Of a stretch of DNA of 64,000 bases, positions 38,588-47,302 are shown in pieces; position 1 is the first letter of the stretch, and each line of letters starts with the position of its first letter. Source of the DNA: Phenylobacterium aquaticum (GTDB taxonomy: Bacteria > Pseudomonadota > Alphaproteobacteria > Caulobacterales > Caulobacteraceae); contig NZ_JALDPT010000008.1 of assembly GCF_022695515.1 (NCBI RefSeq), forward strand, positions 80,115-144,114, in the 5' to 3' direction. A model generated the notes under the pieces. It saw only the letters and a program-made list of their open reading frames with translations, was not told the origin of the DNA and ran no database searches. The position numbers and the translations under genes were made by a program.

Positions 38588-39670
38588 GTGGCAGACGGAA
38601 ATCAGTTCGCGTTCACCCCTGAAGTGGAACGCGCCACCCGCCCGGCCTGGGAAAAGGTGAAGCATCACGTCACCCCGATGGAGTGGCGGCTGCACGCCCC
38701 GTTGATCGCCGAGATCAACCGCCTGAAGGCGGAGAAGAACGCGGTCATCCTGGCCCACAACTACATGACGCCCGAAATCTTCCACGGGGTCGGCGACTAT
38801 GTCGGCGACAGCCTGGGCCTGGCCAAGGAGGCCGCGCGTTCGGACGCGGCGGTGATCGTCCAGGCCGGCGTCCACTTCATGGCCGAGACCTCCAAGATCC
38901 TGTCGCCGGACAAGCGCGTCCTGATCCCCGACCTGCAGGCCGGCTGCTCGCTCGCCTCCTCGATCACCGGCGCCGACGTGCGGCTGATCAAGCAGCGCTA
39001 TCCGGGTGTGCCGGTGGTCACCTATGTGAACACCACCGCCGACGTGAAGGCCGAGACCGACATCTGCTGCACCTCGGCCAACGCCGTACAGGTGGTCGAG
39101 CATGCGGCCCGCGAGTGGGGCGTCGACCGGGTGATCCTGATCCCCGACGAGTTCCTGGCCCGGAATGTCGCCCGCCAGACCGAGGTGAAGATCATCGCCT
39201 GGCAGGGCCGCTGCGAGGTGCATGAGCGCTTCACCGCCGCCGACATCCTGGAGATCCGCGCCGCCTATCCGGGCGCCGAGGTCCTGGCCCACCCGGAATG
39301 CCCGGCCGAGGTGCTGGAGGTCTCCGACTTCGCCGGCTCCACCGCGGCCATGAACGACTATGTGATGCAGCGTCGCCCCAAGCAGGTGGTGCTGATCACC
39401 GAGTGCTCGATGGCCGACAATGTCGCCGCCGATGCGCCGTTCACCGAGTTCGTGCGGCCCTGCAACCTCTGCCCGCACATGAAGCGGATCAGCCTCGAGA
39501 ACATCTATGAGGCCCTGCTGCAAGATCGCTACGAGGTGTTCGTCGACCCGGCGATCGCCGACCGCGCCCGCCTGGCCGTGCAGCGGATGATCGACCTGCC
39601 GCCCCCCGCCGTTCCCGCCCGCTACGACCTCGTGAAGGCCCGCCATCACGTGGACGTCGAGCTGATCTGA
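38588..39670 (+). CDS. nadA: Quinolinate synthase
   Basis: This 360-residue enzyme has the triplicated NadA fold. [21 protein letters not shown] starts the first domain. The three [4Fe-4S] cysteine regions are QAGCSLA (about 119), DICCTSAN and RPCNLCPHM (about 298-301). It condenses iminoaspartate from NadB with dihydroxyacetone phosphate to quinolinate. It starts with GTG at 38588 behind GGAGG. It heads an operon with nadB and nadC and is preceded by two palindromes. A macrodomain gene follows after 8 bases. Confidence 0.97.
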   Translation: MADGNQFAFTPEVERATRPAWEKVKHHVTPMEWRLHAPLIAEINRLKAEKNAVILAHNYMTPEIFHGVGDYVGDSLGLAKEAARSDAAVIVQAGVHFMAETSKILSPDKRVLIPDLQAGCSLASSITGADVRLIKQRYPGVPVVTYVNTTADVKAETDICCTSANAVQVVEHAAREWGVDRVILIPDEFLARNVARQTEVKIIAWQGRCEVHERFTAADILEIRAAYPGAEVLAHPECPAEVLEVSDFAGSTAAMNDYVMQRRPKQVVLITECSMADNVAADAPFTEFVRPCNLCPHMKRISLENIYEALLQDRYEVFVDPAIADRARLAVQRMIDLPPPAVPARYDLVKARHHVDVELI

Positions 39671-39678
39671 GGCGAGGC

Positions 39679-40233
39679 ATGCAGCGAGTCCTCGTCATGG
39701 AAGAGCGCATCACCGGACGGATGGACGTGATCTTGGGCGACATTACCGCCCTAGCGCTCGACGCCATCGTCAATGCCGCAAACACCAGCCTACTGGGCGG
39801 GGGCGGAGTTGATGGCGCCATTCACCGGAAGGCAGGGCCTGAATTGGCGATCCAATGCCGCATGCTCCATGGCTGCAAAGTTGGTCAAGCCAAGATAACT
39901 CCCGGCTTCAGGCTTCCTGCCCAGCACGTAATTCATACGGTCGGACCGGTCTGGAACGGCGGTGGCGCCCAGGAAGATGCGCTGCTTCAGCAGTGCTATT
40001 CGGAGGCTCTAAAGGTAGCAGTCGCAAACGGAATAAAGACGCTCGCCTTTCCGGCCATTTCGACGGGCATCTACCGTTTCCCGGCCGACCGGGCGGCGAA
40101 GATCGCCGTCGAAGCAGTAGGCGCATTCCTGACGACCGACCGCACGATCGAGAAGGTCACGTTCTGCTGCTTCGACGCAGCAGCCCAACAACGCCACGTT
40201 CAGGCACTTGCAGAGTATTCCGATCATGGGTGA
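39679..40233 (+). CDS. Macrodomain protein (O-acetyl-ADP-ribose deacetylase-like)
   Basis: This 184-residue protein is a single macrodomain: DVILGDITALALDAIVNAAN (about 16-35) and LLGGGGVDGAIHRKAG, the ADP-ribose-binding and catalytic loop of the MacroD/YmdB class. AFPAISTGIYRFP is the second phosphate-binding loop. It should hydrolyse O-acetyl-ADP-ribose or remove ADP-ribose from proteins. It sits between nadA and nadB, overlapping nadB by 8 bases (ATGGGTGA), so it is cotranslated with NAD synthesis genes. GC is somewhat lower than its neighbours, suggesting later insertion into the operon. Confidence 0.9.
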   Translation: MQRVLVMEERITGRMDVILGDITALALDAIVNAANTSLLGGGGVDGAIHRKAGPELAIQCRMLHGCKVGQAKITPGFRLPAQHVIHTVGPVWNGGGAQEDALLQQCYSEALKVAVANGIKTLAFPAISTGIYRFPADRAAKIAVEAVGAFLTTDRTIEKVTFCCFDAAAQQRHVQALAEYSDHG

Positions 40234-41740
40234 CCGCATCCATCACGACGGCGTCCTGATCGTGGGCGCGGGCCTCGCGGGGCTGTCCGCCGCGCTCTCG
40301 GCCGCGCCGCGCAAGGTGCTGCTCTTGACCGGCGCGCCGCTGAACCAGGGCTGTTCCTCGGCCTGGGCCCAGGGCGGCATGGCCGCCGCGCTGTCGGACG
40401 GCGACACCCCCGAACTGCACGCGGCCGACACCATCGCCGCCGGCGCGGGCCTGGTCGATCCGGCCATGGCCGCCCTGCTGGCCCGCGAGGGGCCGGCCGC
40501 CGTGCGCCGCCTGGCCGAGCTGGGGGCGCCCTTCGACCGGACGGTCGAGGGCGGCTTCGCCCAGAGCCTGGAGGCCGCCCACTCGCGGCCGCGCATCGCC
40601 CGGGTCAAGGGCGACCAGGCGGGCCGGGAGATCATGGAGGCCGTGGTCCGTACGGTCTTGTCCTCGCGCCATGTCGAGGTCCGCGCGGGCGCCCGCCTCA
40701 AGGGCCTGCTTCAGGACGCCGAGGGCCGCGTCTGCGGCGTGGTCGTGGTCCACAATGGCCGGCCCCTGGAGATCACCGCCCCGGCCGTGGTCCTGGCGAC
40801 CGGCGGCATCGGCGGGCTCTATGGCGTCACCACCACACCGGCCGAACTGCAGGGCGAGGGCCTGGCGCTCGCCGCCCTGGCCGGCGCCGTGATCGGCGAC
40901 CCCGAATTCGTCCAGTTCCACCCGACCGCCATCGACATCGGCCGCGACCCCGCCCCCCTGGCCACCGAAGCCCTGAGGGGCGAAGGCGCCAAGCTGATCA
41001 ACGCCTCGGGCGAGGCGTTCATGGCCGGCTACCATCCGGACGCAGAGCTGGCCCCCCGCGATGTGGTGGCCCGCGCCATTCACGCCGAGATCGCCGCCGG
41101 CCGCGGCGCCTTCCTCGACGCCCGCGAGGCGGTCGGCGCCCACTTCCCGGAGGAGTTCCCGGCCGTCTTCGCCGCCTGCCTGTCGGGCGGGGTCGATCCG
41201 CGGATCCAGCCGATCCCGGTCGCGCCGGCCTGCCACTACCACATGGGCGGGATCGTCACCGACGCGCACGGGACCGCTTCCCTGCCCGGCCTGTTCGCGG
41301 CCGGGGAGAGCGCCTCGACGGGGGTTCACGGCGCCAATCGGCTCGCGTCCAACTCCCTGCTGGAGGCCGCCGTGTTCGGGGTTCGCGCCGGCGTCGCCGC
41401 GGCGAGTGAGACCATGCCCGGTCCGCGGGCCCTGCGCCGGCTGATGACGCCGGACCTGCCGCAGGACGCGCTGCAGACCCTGCGCGCCGCCATGAGCCGC
41501 GACGCGGGCGTGGTGCGCGACGCCGCCGGCCTCGACCGCCTGCTGGGCCAGATCGATCAGCTTGAGGCCGCCCACGGCCGCGCGGGCCCCCTGGTCGCCG
41601 CCCGTCTGGTCGCCTCCGCCGCCCTCGATCGTCGGGAAAGCCGCGGCGGCCACTTCCGGACCGACTATCCGCTGAGCCTTGCGCCCCAGCGCACCTTCGT
41701 CACCCTGCCGGAGGGGACGCCCGCGTCCAGGGCCGCGTGA
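40226..41740 (+). CDS. nadB: L-aspartate oxidase
   Basis: This 504-residue flavoprotein has the FAD motif LIVGAGLAGLSAAL at the N-terminus and SAWAQGGMAAAL as the second flavin contact. The active-site region is SRPRIARVKGDQAGREIM, and HYHMGGI followed by ESASTGVHGANRLASNSLLEA is the succinate-dehydrogenase-family signature. It oxidises aspartate to iminoaspartate, which NadA uses. ATG at 40226 overlaps the macrodomain stop; a TTG 18 bases upstream is less likely. The C-terminal helical domain is slightly short but complete. Confidence 0.96.
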   Translation: MGDRIHHDGVLIVGAGLAGLSAALSAAPRKVLLLTGAPLNQGCSSAWAQGGMAAALSDGDTPELHAADTIAAGAGLVDPAMAALLAREGPAAVRRLAELGAPFDRTVEGGFAQSLEAAHSRPRIARVKGDQAGREIMEAVVRTVLSSRHVEVRAGARLKGLLQDAEGRVCGVVVVHNGRPLEITAPAVVLATGGIGGLYGVTTTPAELQGEGLALAALAGAVIGDPEFVQFHPTAIDIGRDPAPLATEALRGEGAKLINASGEAFMAGYHPDAELAPRDVVARAIHAEIAAGRGAFLDAREAVGAHFPEEFPAVFAACLSGGVDPRIQPIPVAPACHYHMGGIVTDAHGTASLPGLFAAGESASTGVHGANRLASNSLLEAAVFGVRAGVAAASETMPGPRALRRLMTPDLPQDALQTLRAAMSRDAGVVRDAAGLDRLLGQIDQLEAAHGRAGPLVAARLVASAALDRRESRGGHFRTDYPLSLAPQRTFVTLPEGTPASRAA

Positions 41741-42363
41741 GCCTGGCCGCCGAACATCCCGCCGCACAGAGGTCCAATCGCGACCGGCTGGTCGTCCAGG
41801 CGCGCCGCCTGTTCGCCGAGCGCGGCTACGCCGAGGTGTCGGTCGACGAGGTCGCGGCCGCCGCCGGCCTGACCAAGGGCGCGGTCTATTACCAGTTCAA
41901 GGACAAGGCCGATCTGTTCCGGGCCGCCTGCGAGGCGGTGATGCAGGATGTCGTCCGGCACGTGGACGCGGCCGGGCGCGGCTCCGGCGTGCCCCGCCTG
42001 GAGGAGCTGATCACCGGCGGCCAGCGCATGTTCGACGCCTATGGCTCCAATGAGGCGCACCGGCTCTTGCTGATCGACGGCCCCTCGGTTCTGGGCTTCG
42101 GCCCCTGGCTCGCCCTGCAGGAGCCGATCGGCGCCTGCCTGGTCGCGGACGGCCTGAAGCACTATGCGATCGCCGGCATGGTCCCGGCCAACCAGATCGA
42201 CGCCCTGTCCCACCTGCTGTTCGGGGCCTTCATCCAGGGGGTGCTGCGCATCGCCTCGTCGCCCGCCGCCGAACGCGACCAGACCGAGCGCGAGGTCCGC
42301 GAGGCCACCGGAACCCTGCTGATGGCCTTCCTCCGCGGCCTCACGCCCCAAGAGACCAAATGA
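41737..42363 (+). CDS. TetR-family transcriptional regulator within the NAD operon
   Basis: This 208-residue protein has a TetR DNA-binding domain (about 12-60): QARRLFAERGYAEVSVDEVAAAAGLTKGAVYYQF, in which GLTKGAVYYQF is the recognition helix. The C-terminal helical domain should bind a ligand. It begins with GTG overlapping the nadB stop and ends overlapping the nadC start, so it is locked into the operon. Its position, together with the 15-17 base palindromes upstream of nadA, makes it the likely autoregulator of NAD synthesis here. The ligand is unknown. Confidence 0.9.
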   Translation: MSLAAEHPAAQRSNRDRLVVQARRLFAERGYAEVSVDEVAAAAGLTKGAVYYQFKDKADLFRAACEAVMQDVVRHVDAAGRGSGVPRLEELITGGQRMFDAYGSNEAHRLLLIDGPSVLGFGPWLALQEPIGACLVADGLKHYAIAGMVPANQIDALSHLLFGAFIQGVLRIASSPAAERDQTEREVREATGTLLMAFLRGLTPQETK

Positions 42364-43205
42364 TCGCGCCCCTGCCCGACCTGCTCATCGAACCCATCGT
42401 CCGCGCGGCCCTGGCGGAGGATCTCGGCCGCGCCGGCGACCTCACCGCCCAGGCCTGCATCGACGCCGACGCCACTCTGGAGGCGACCTTCGGCGCGCGT
42501 CAGACCGGGATCATCTCGGGACTGGCCTGCGCGCGCCTGGCCATTCTGGCGCTCGATCCGTCGGCCCGGTTCGAGGCGCTGGCCGCCGACGGGGACAAAG
42601 TCGCGCCGGGCGCCGTCCTGGCCCGCGTGTCCGCCAACGCCCGCGCCCTGCTCTCGGCCGAACGCACCGCCCTGAACCTGCTGGGCCGGCTCTCGGGCGT
42701 GGCGACCCTGACCGGCGCCTATGTGGCGGCCATCGCCGGGACCTCGGCGCGGATCGTCGACACCCGCAAGACCACCCCGGGTCTGCGCGCGCTCGAGAAA
42801 TACGCCGTCCGCTGCGGCGGCGGGGTCAACCACCGCTTCGGCCTGGATGACGCCATCCTGATCAAGGACAACCACGTGGCGGCCTGCGGCGGGGTCGGCG
42901 AGGCCGTGCGCCGGGCCCGCGCCGCGGCCGGCCACCTGACCAAGGTCGAGGTCGAGGTCGACAGCCTGGACCAGCTGACCGAGGCCCTGGCCGCCGGGCC
43001 AGACGTCATCATGCTGGACAACTTCTCGGTTCCAGACCTGAAGCGCGCGGTCGCCGAGACCGCCGGCCGGGTGCAGCTGGAGGCCTCCGGCGGGGTCAAT
43101 CTGACCACGGTCCGCGCCATCGCCGAGACCGGGGTCCAGGTGATCAGCGTGGGCGCCCTGACCCACTCGGCGCCAGTTCTGGATATCGGGCTCGACGCGG
43201 CCTGA
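42360..43205 (+). CDS. nadC: Nicotinate-nucleotide pyrophosphorylase (carboxylating)
   Basis: This 281-residue protein is a quinolinate phosphoribosyltransferase. LAEDLGRAGDLTA opens the N-terminal domain. SAERTALNLLGRLSGVAT, VDTRKTTPGLRALEKYAV and GGGVNHRFGLDDAILIKDNH form the barrel active site, and VQLEASGGVNL binds the phosphate. It makes nicotinate mononucleotide from quinolinate and PRPP. ATG overlaps the TetR stop (ATGA). Its last 62 bases overlap the convergent acyltransferase gene. Confidence 0.97.
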   Translation: MIAPLPDLLIEPIVRAALAEDLGRAGDLTAQACIDADATLEATFGARQTGIISGLACARLAILALDPSARFEALAADGDKVAPGAVLARVSANARALLSAERTALNLLGRLSGVATLTGAYVAAIAGTSARIVDTRKTTPGLRALEKYAVRCGGGVNHRFGLDDAILIKDNHVAACGGVGEAVRRARAAAGHLTKVEVEVDSLDQLTEALAAGPDVIMLDNFSVPDLKRAVAETAGRVQLEASGGVNLTTVRAIAETGVQVISVGALTHSAPVLDIGLDAA

Positions 43206-44301
43206 GCAGCGCCGCCACCCCGGCCTGCAGCGGCCGGTCGGCCCAGCGTTCGAAGGCGACCGCCGTGATCAGGGCGGCCGGAAAGGCCATGCCCCACAGC
43301 CCCCACTGCGCCCACAGGGGCGGATGGAACCGCGCATCGACCGCGTGGATGAAGTTGAACCACAGGGTCGCGACGAAGATGTGGGTGATATAGAGCGCGA
43401 AGGACACCTTGGCCGCCTGGGCCGCGAGGTGGGCGGGCCCCCGGGCGGGGACCTCGCCTGCCGCGCCGATCATCACCCCCAGCAGAGCCATGGAGGCCAG
43501 GTCGTACTTGCCCGTCGCCTGCAGGGCGCAGAAGCCCGCAAAGGCCGCGACGGTCTGAGCGAGCGCCCACCGGCGGAGCGGCCATCCGGCTTCGGAGGCG
43601 CGCGCGACCAGGGCCCCGAACGTGAACAGCGGCAGGGCCCGCAGCACGCCCAGGTTCGACGGCAGGTCGAACACCCCTTGGCCATAGACGCCTTCGCTGA
43701 CCAGGTCCGCGCCGGCGAGGACCGCCAGGCCGATGACCAGCAGGCTCGCGGCCGGCCAATCGCCCAGGGTCCGCCGCCAGAGGGTCGGGAAGGCGGCGTA
43801 GCAGACCATCAGGGCCGAGAGCGTCCAGGTGGGCACGTTCCAGCCCTCGCCCAGATTGAACCCCCAGGCCTGGATCAGGATCAGCTGGGCCGGCCAGTCC
43901 CGCCACTGGAGCTGGGCGGCGTTGTGCGGCGCGCGCCCCACCCGCTCGGCGGCGAAGATCAGGGCGGCGAAGACCACCAGCATCAGCACATGGGCGGGCC
44001 AGACCCGCAGGACCCGGCGCAACAGGAACTGTTCGTCCGACACCTTGCCCACCGCGATCTGCCGCCCATAGGCGCGGCCGAGCACGTAGCCGGACAGGAT
44101 GAGGAAGAAATCGGTGGCGAGATAACCGCGGTCGAACAGCGGGCTGAAGACGTCGAGCTTGATCGGCCCGTCGAACCGGTAGTGGTAGAGGACGATAAGG
44201 CCCGCCGCGGCGAACCTCAGCATGTCCAGGAGGGCGCTGCGCGGCGCCCGGTCCGGACCTCGTCCCATGGCGGCGGATCGCAGCGCAGATCCAGACGGCA
44301 T
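43144..44301 (-). CDS. Acyltransferase 3 family membrane protein (OafA-like)
   Basis: This 385-residue protein has about ten transmembrane helices and the acyltransferase-3 start LDMLRFAAAGLIVLYHY, whose histidine is the family catalytic residue, then GYLATDFFLILSGYVLGRAYG. It is expected to O-acylate an exported sugar such as a polysaccharide or glycan. ATG at 44301 is chosen, with GGAG nine bases before it; an upstream extension is not conserved. The 3' end overlaps nadC by 62 bases in antisense, so the true stop region is tight but plausible. Confidence 0.88.
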   Translation of the reverse strand: MPSGSALRSAAMGRGPDRAPRSALLDMLRFAAAGLIVLYHYRFDGPIKLDVFSPLFDRGYLATDFFLILSGYVLGRAYGRQIAVGKVSDEQFLLRRVLRVWPAHVLMLVVFAALIFAAERVGRAPHNAAQLQWRDWPAQLILIQAWGFNLGEGWNVPTWTLSALMVCYAAFPTLWRRTLGDWPAASLLVIGLAVLAGADLVSEGVYGQGVFDLPSNLGVLRALPLFTFGALVARASEAGWPLRRWALAQTVAAFAGFCALQATGKYDLASMALLGVMIGAAGEVPARGPAHLAAQAAKVSFALYITHIFVATLWFNFIHAVDARFHPPLWAQWGLWGMAFPAALITAVAFERWADRPLQAGVAALLRPRRARYPELAPSGSGRPR

Positions 44302-44502
44302 GGTGAACGCTCCCTTAACTCCCCCCCGGGAGGTCAGAAGCCTTGCAAGTCTTTGAAAGGAAAGGGGCCGCGCGCCCATTCCAGGTAAGTCACCGCCCCT
44401 GGATGCTTGAGGTTCGCCTGTCAGGCGTGGGCGTGTCGGGACACTCCCGCGACAGCCTCTAAATGCTGCGTCCGATCGCCTCAGCCCAGGACGGGGACAG
44501 GC

Positions 44503-44531
44503 CGCAATCCCTGCCTGTACAAGGGATTGCG
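44503..44531. terminator. Perfect hairpin between acyltransferase and DJ-1-like genes
   Basis: A perfect 10-base inverted repeat (CGCAATCCCT / AGGGATTGCG) with a 9-base loop lies 36 bases beyond the end of the DJ-1-like operon on the minus strand. No T-run follows. It may terminate that operon or be a binding site. The rest of the 265-base gap holds nothing recognised. Confidence 0.5.
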
Positions 44532-44566
44532 ACCCGTCGAGGGCGAGCTTCGCATCCGCCTCGGGA

Positions 44567-45601
44567 TCAGGGTGCGAGGCTGGCCGGATGTTCCAGCTGC
44601 AGGGCCACGAACCGCGCGGTCGGCCGGCCATAGGCCGCGGCGATATCGCTGACCATCAGGGGCACGGGCTCGCCGCGCCGCAGATGGGCCTGACGGTCCG
44701 CCCCCGGCAGCTTCGCCACCCCGAGCACGGTGAGACCATGGCGCGAGACGGCGCCCTGGGGCGGCGTCACGGCGAAGGCCTTGGACCTGAGGGTTCGCGA
44801 CCAGCCGTCCAGTTCTGCGGCGAAGGCCAGGTCGTCGAACCCCGCCCCGACGGTCACCGCCACCTGCTCATGCCCCCAAAAGGCCAGGAGGTTGCCCGCC
44901 GCCGTCTCCAGGTGGGCGGCGGAGAGGCTGTAGGCGTTGGCGTCATGGACGGTGCTGGGCGGGTCCAGGCCCAGCCGGGCGGCCGTGGCCTGCATGACCT
45001 GCTCCCCCGCCAGTTCACGGACCAGCTGCAGGGCCGCCGGCGCCGAGGCGCTGACCCCGGCGGTGGTAGTGATGCGGCCGTCGTCGACCCAGCGCGCGTC
45101 GGTGCGCCAGGCGACCTTGGGCCAGCGCTTCAGCCGGTCCTTGCGCGAGGCCCAGTGGGCGGTGGCCTGGCGTCCGTCGAGCAGACCGGCGCTGGCCAGC
45201 ACCTCGGCCCCGTCGCAGATCGAGACGATACGCGCCCCGCGCTTGGCCTGGGTCCGGAGCCAGGCGCTCCGCGCCGGATCATCGATCTTCATCATATAGG
45301 GCACGATGACCATGTCCGGCCCCTCGGGATGGGCGCGGTCGAAGCTGTCGCGGCTGGCCTGGGGCTTCACCCGCGCGACGCCGGGCATCAGCGGCACAGG
45401 GGCGAGATCCGAGGACACCACCTGCACGTCGATGGCGCCGGACTCCGCCAGGATCGCATAGGGCGCGATCAGGTCGGTGGTCTCGGTCCCCGCGGGATCG
45501 GCCAGGATCGCGACCAGGGGCCGGGCGTGGCCCGCCGAGGCCGGGGCCGCCGCCGCGCTCAGCACGGCGGCGGACAGGGCGAGGAGCGCGCGGCGGATCA
45601 T
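44567..45601 (-). CDS. Secreted DJ-1/PfpI-family protein
   Basis: This 344-residue protein has a signal peptide (about 1-24) and a DJ-1/PfpI (GATase1-like) domain. The nucleophile-elbow motif is RIVSICDGAEVLASAGLLDGRQATAHW, where the cysteine sits after SI. A longer C-terminal part carries a repeat of the fold or an extra domain. It is closely similar in style to GlxA-type proteins but lacks their AraC domain. It begins in a 4-base overlap with the isonitrile-hydratase-like gene. Signal peptide and cysteine suggest a periplasmic hydrolase or sensor; the substrate is unknown. Confidence 0.8.
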   Translation of the reverse strand: MIRRALLALSAAVLSAAAAPASAGHARPLVAILADPAGTETTDLIAPYAILAESGAIDVQVVSSDLAPVPLMPGVARVKPQASRDSFDRAHPEGPDMVIVPYMMKIDDPARSAWLRTQAKRGARIVSICDGAEVLASAGLLDGRQATAHWASRKDRLKRWPKVAWRTDARWVDDGRITTTAGVSASAPAALQLVRELAGEQVMQATAARLGLDPPSTVHDANAYSLSAAHLETAAGNLLAFWGHEQVAVTVGAGFDDLAFAAELDGWSRTLRSKAFAVTPPQGAVSRHGLTVLGVAKLPGADRQAHLRRGEPVPLMVSDIAAAYGRPTARFVALQLEHPASLAP

Positions 45602-46287
45602 GCGCGGGCCTTCAAGCGGCGCGCGGCCTCCTCGGCCGCGGCTTGGCGGCCGCCCCCGGCGGCGTCCATCCGCTGGCGCACGGCGGCCAGGATCTCCGGC
45701 GGCGCGGTCTCGGGCCGGCCGGAATTGAACGGCGGCGACGGGGAATATTCCAGGCCGAGCTGCACCGACTGGGCCAGGGTCTCGCCCGCCAGTTCGGCGG
45801 CCATGACAAAGGCGAAGTCCAGGCCAGCCGTGACGCCGCCGCCGGTGATGACATTGCCGTCGCGCACCACCCGGGCCTCGTCGACGATCACCCCGAACGG
45901 CTTCAGCATGTCCCGCCACGCCCAGTGGCAGCCCGCCCGCTTGCCGGTGATCAGGCCGGTCGCGGCCAGGATCAGCGATCCCGTGCAGACGCTGGTCAGG
46001 TACCTGGCGCCGTTCGCCAGTCGGGTCACCTCGGCCATGAAGGCCTCGTCCAGCATCGCCGCCGTGGTCCCGAAACCGCCGGGCACGCAGAGCACGTCGC
46101 AGCCCGGAATGTCGGCAAGGTCCGCGAGTTTCGTGAACACCAGGCCGTCGGCCTCGATGTCGACGCCGCCTTTGGACGCGACGATCACCTTGGCGCCGGG
46201 GATGCGCGAGAACACCTGGTGCGGCCCGGTGAAGTCCAGATGGGTGACCTCGGGATAGAGCGGAATGACGATGGTCAGCTCGGCCAT
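45598..46287 (-). CDS. inhA: DJ-1/PfpI-family protein, isonitrile hydratase-like
   Basis: This 229-residue protein is of the size of Pseudomonas isonitrile hydratase. IPLYPEVTHLDFTGPHQVFSRIPG opens it (in part). LTSVCTGSLILAATGLITGKRAGCHW contains the catalytic cysteine (near residue 100), and GGGVTAGLDFAFVMAAELAG is a typical third motif. It probably hydrates an isonitrile or a related small nitrile-type compound. AAGGAG precedes the ATG at 46287. The gene diverges from a GlxA-type regulator 82 bases away. The name is by similarity only. Confidence 0.78.
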   Translation of the reverse strand: MAELTIVIPLYPEVTHLDFTGPHQVFSRIPGAKVIVASKGGVDIEADGLVFTKLADLADIPGCDVLCVPGGFGTTAAMLDEAFMAEVTRLANGARYLTSVCTGSLILAATGLITGKRAGCHWAWRDMLKPFGVIVDEARVVRDGNVITGGGVTAGLDFAFVMAAELAGETLAQSVQLGLEYSPSPPFNSGRPETAPPEILAAVRQRMDAAGGGRQAAAEEAARRLKARA

Positions 46288-46369
46288 GGGGAAGCTCCTT
46301 GGATTTGACGGGCGGAAGGTGACAGGCCTAGGGTCTGGCGGAAATGCCATTCTTCCCTCGGAAACCGCC

Positions 46370-47302
46370 ATGGCCCGCCAGCTCGGCTTCGTGATCTTCC
46401 CGGACTTCCAGATCCTCGATGCGACGGGTCCCCTCGCCGCCTTCGAGATCGCCGCGAGGTATGTGCCGGGCGCCTATGAGCTGAGGGTCATGGCGGGCGA
46501 ACCGGGCCTGGTCCGCAGCTCCTGCGGCGCTCTGATGAGCGCCGGCCCGCTCGAGGGTCCGCTGGACACTGTCATCGTCTCGGGCGGCGAAGGCACGCGG
46601 CCGGCCGCCCTGCACCCGGTGCTGATCGCCTGGCTCAGGGCCCTGAGGCCGCGGCGCACGACCAGCGTCTGTTCCGGGGCCTATATCCTGGCCGAGGCCG
46701 GGCTGCTCGACGGCAAGCGGGCCACGACCCACTGGGAGCGCACTCAGGACTTCGCCAAGCGCTATCCCCAGGTCCGGCTGGAACCCGACCGCATCTTCAC
46801 CCGCGACGGCGACGTCTGGACCTCGGCCGGCATCACCGCCGGCATCGACCTGTCGCTCGCCCTGATCGCCGACGACCTGGGCGAGGAGATTGCGCGGCGG
46901 GTCGCCCAGCAGCTGGTGGTCTATCACCGCCGACCCGGCGGCCAGTCGCAGTTCTCCGCCCTGATCGAGATGGGCGGGCGCGGCGGCCGCTTCGCCGAGC
47001 TGCTGGACTGGATGCGGCCCCGCCTGGCCGAGACGCTTACGGTCGAACGCCTCGCCGACCAGGCCGCCATGAGCGCCCGCAACTTCGCCCGCGCCTTCGC
47101 CGCTGAGACCGGCATGACCCCCGCCAAGGCCGTGGAGCGCCTGAGGCTGGAGACCGCCCGCGAACGGGTCGAGGGCTCGGCCGATCCCATCGACCGCATC
47201 GCCGAGACGTCCGGCTTCGGCGACCCGGAGCGCATGCGCCGGGCCTTCATCCGCGCCTTCGGCCAGCCGCCCCAGGCCTTGAGGCGGACCGCGCGGAGCT
47301 AG
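46370..47302 (+). CDS. GlxA-family transcriptional regulator (DJ-1/PfpI domain plus AraC HTH)
   Basis: This 310-residue protein has an N-terminal DJ-1/PfpI domain (about 1-170) with SVCSGAYILAEAGLLDGKRATTHW as the elbow motif. The C-terminal AraC-type helix-turn-helix (about 215-310) contains TVERLADQAAMSARNFARAF and IAETSGFGDPERMRRAF. It is divergent from the isonitrile-hydratase-like gene and most likely regulates it. The ATG at 46370 is internal to a longer non-conserved frame. It overlaps the convergent DUF1003 gene by 4 bases. Confidence 0.92.
   Translation: MARQLGFVIFPDFQILDATGPLAAFEIAARYVPGAYELRVMAGEPGLVRSSCGALMSAGPLEGPLDTVIVSGGEGTRPAALHPVLIAWLRALRPRRTTSVCSGAYILAEAGLLDGKRATTHWERTQDFAKRYPQVRLEPDRIFTRDGDVWTSAGITAGIDLSLALIADDLGEEIARRVAQQLVVYHRRPGGQSQFSALIEMGGRGGRFAELLDWMRPRLAETLTVERLADQAAMSARNFARAFAAETGMTPAKAVERLRLETARERVEGSADPIDRIAETSGFGDPERMRRAFIRAFGQPPQALRRTARS

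Noticed and set aside
44302..44566. tRNA-like or small RNA candidate in the gap before the DJ-1 operon
   Set aside because: A hairpin is present, but no cloverleaf, T-loop or CCA-end pattern can be drawn.
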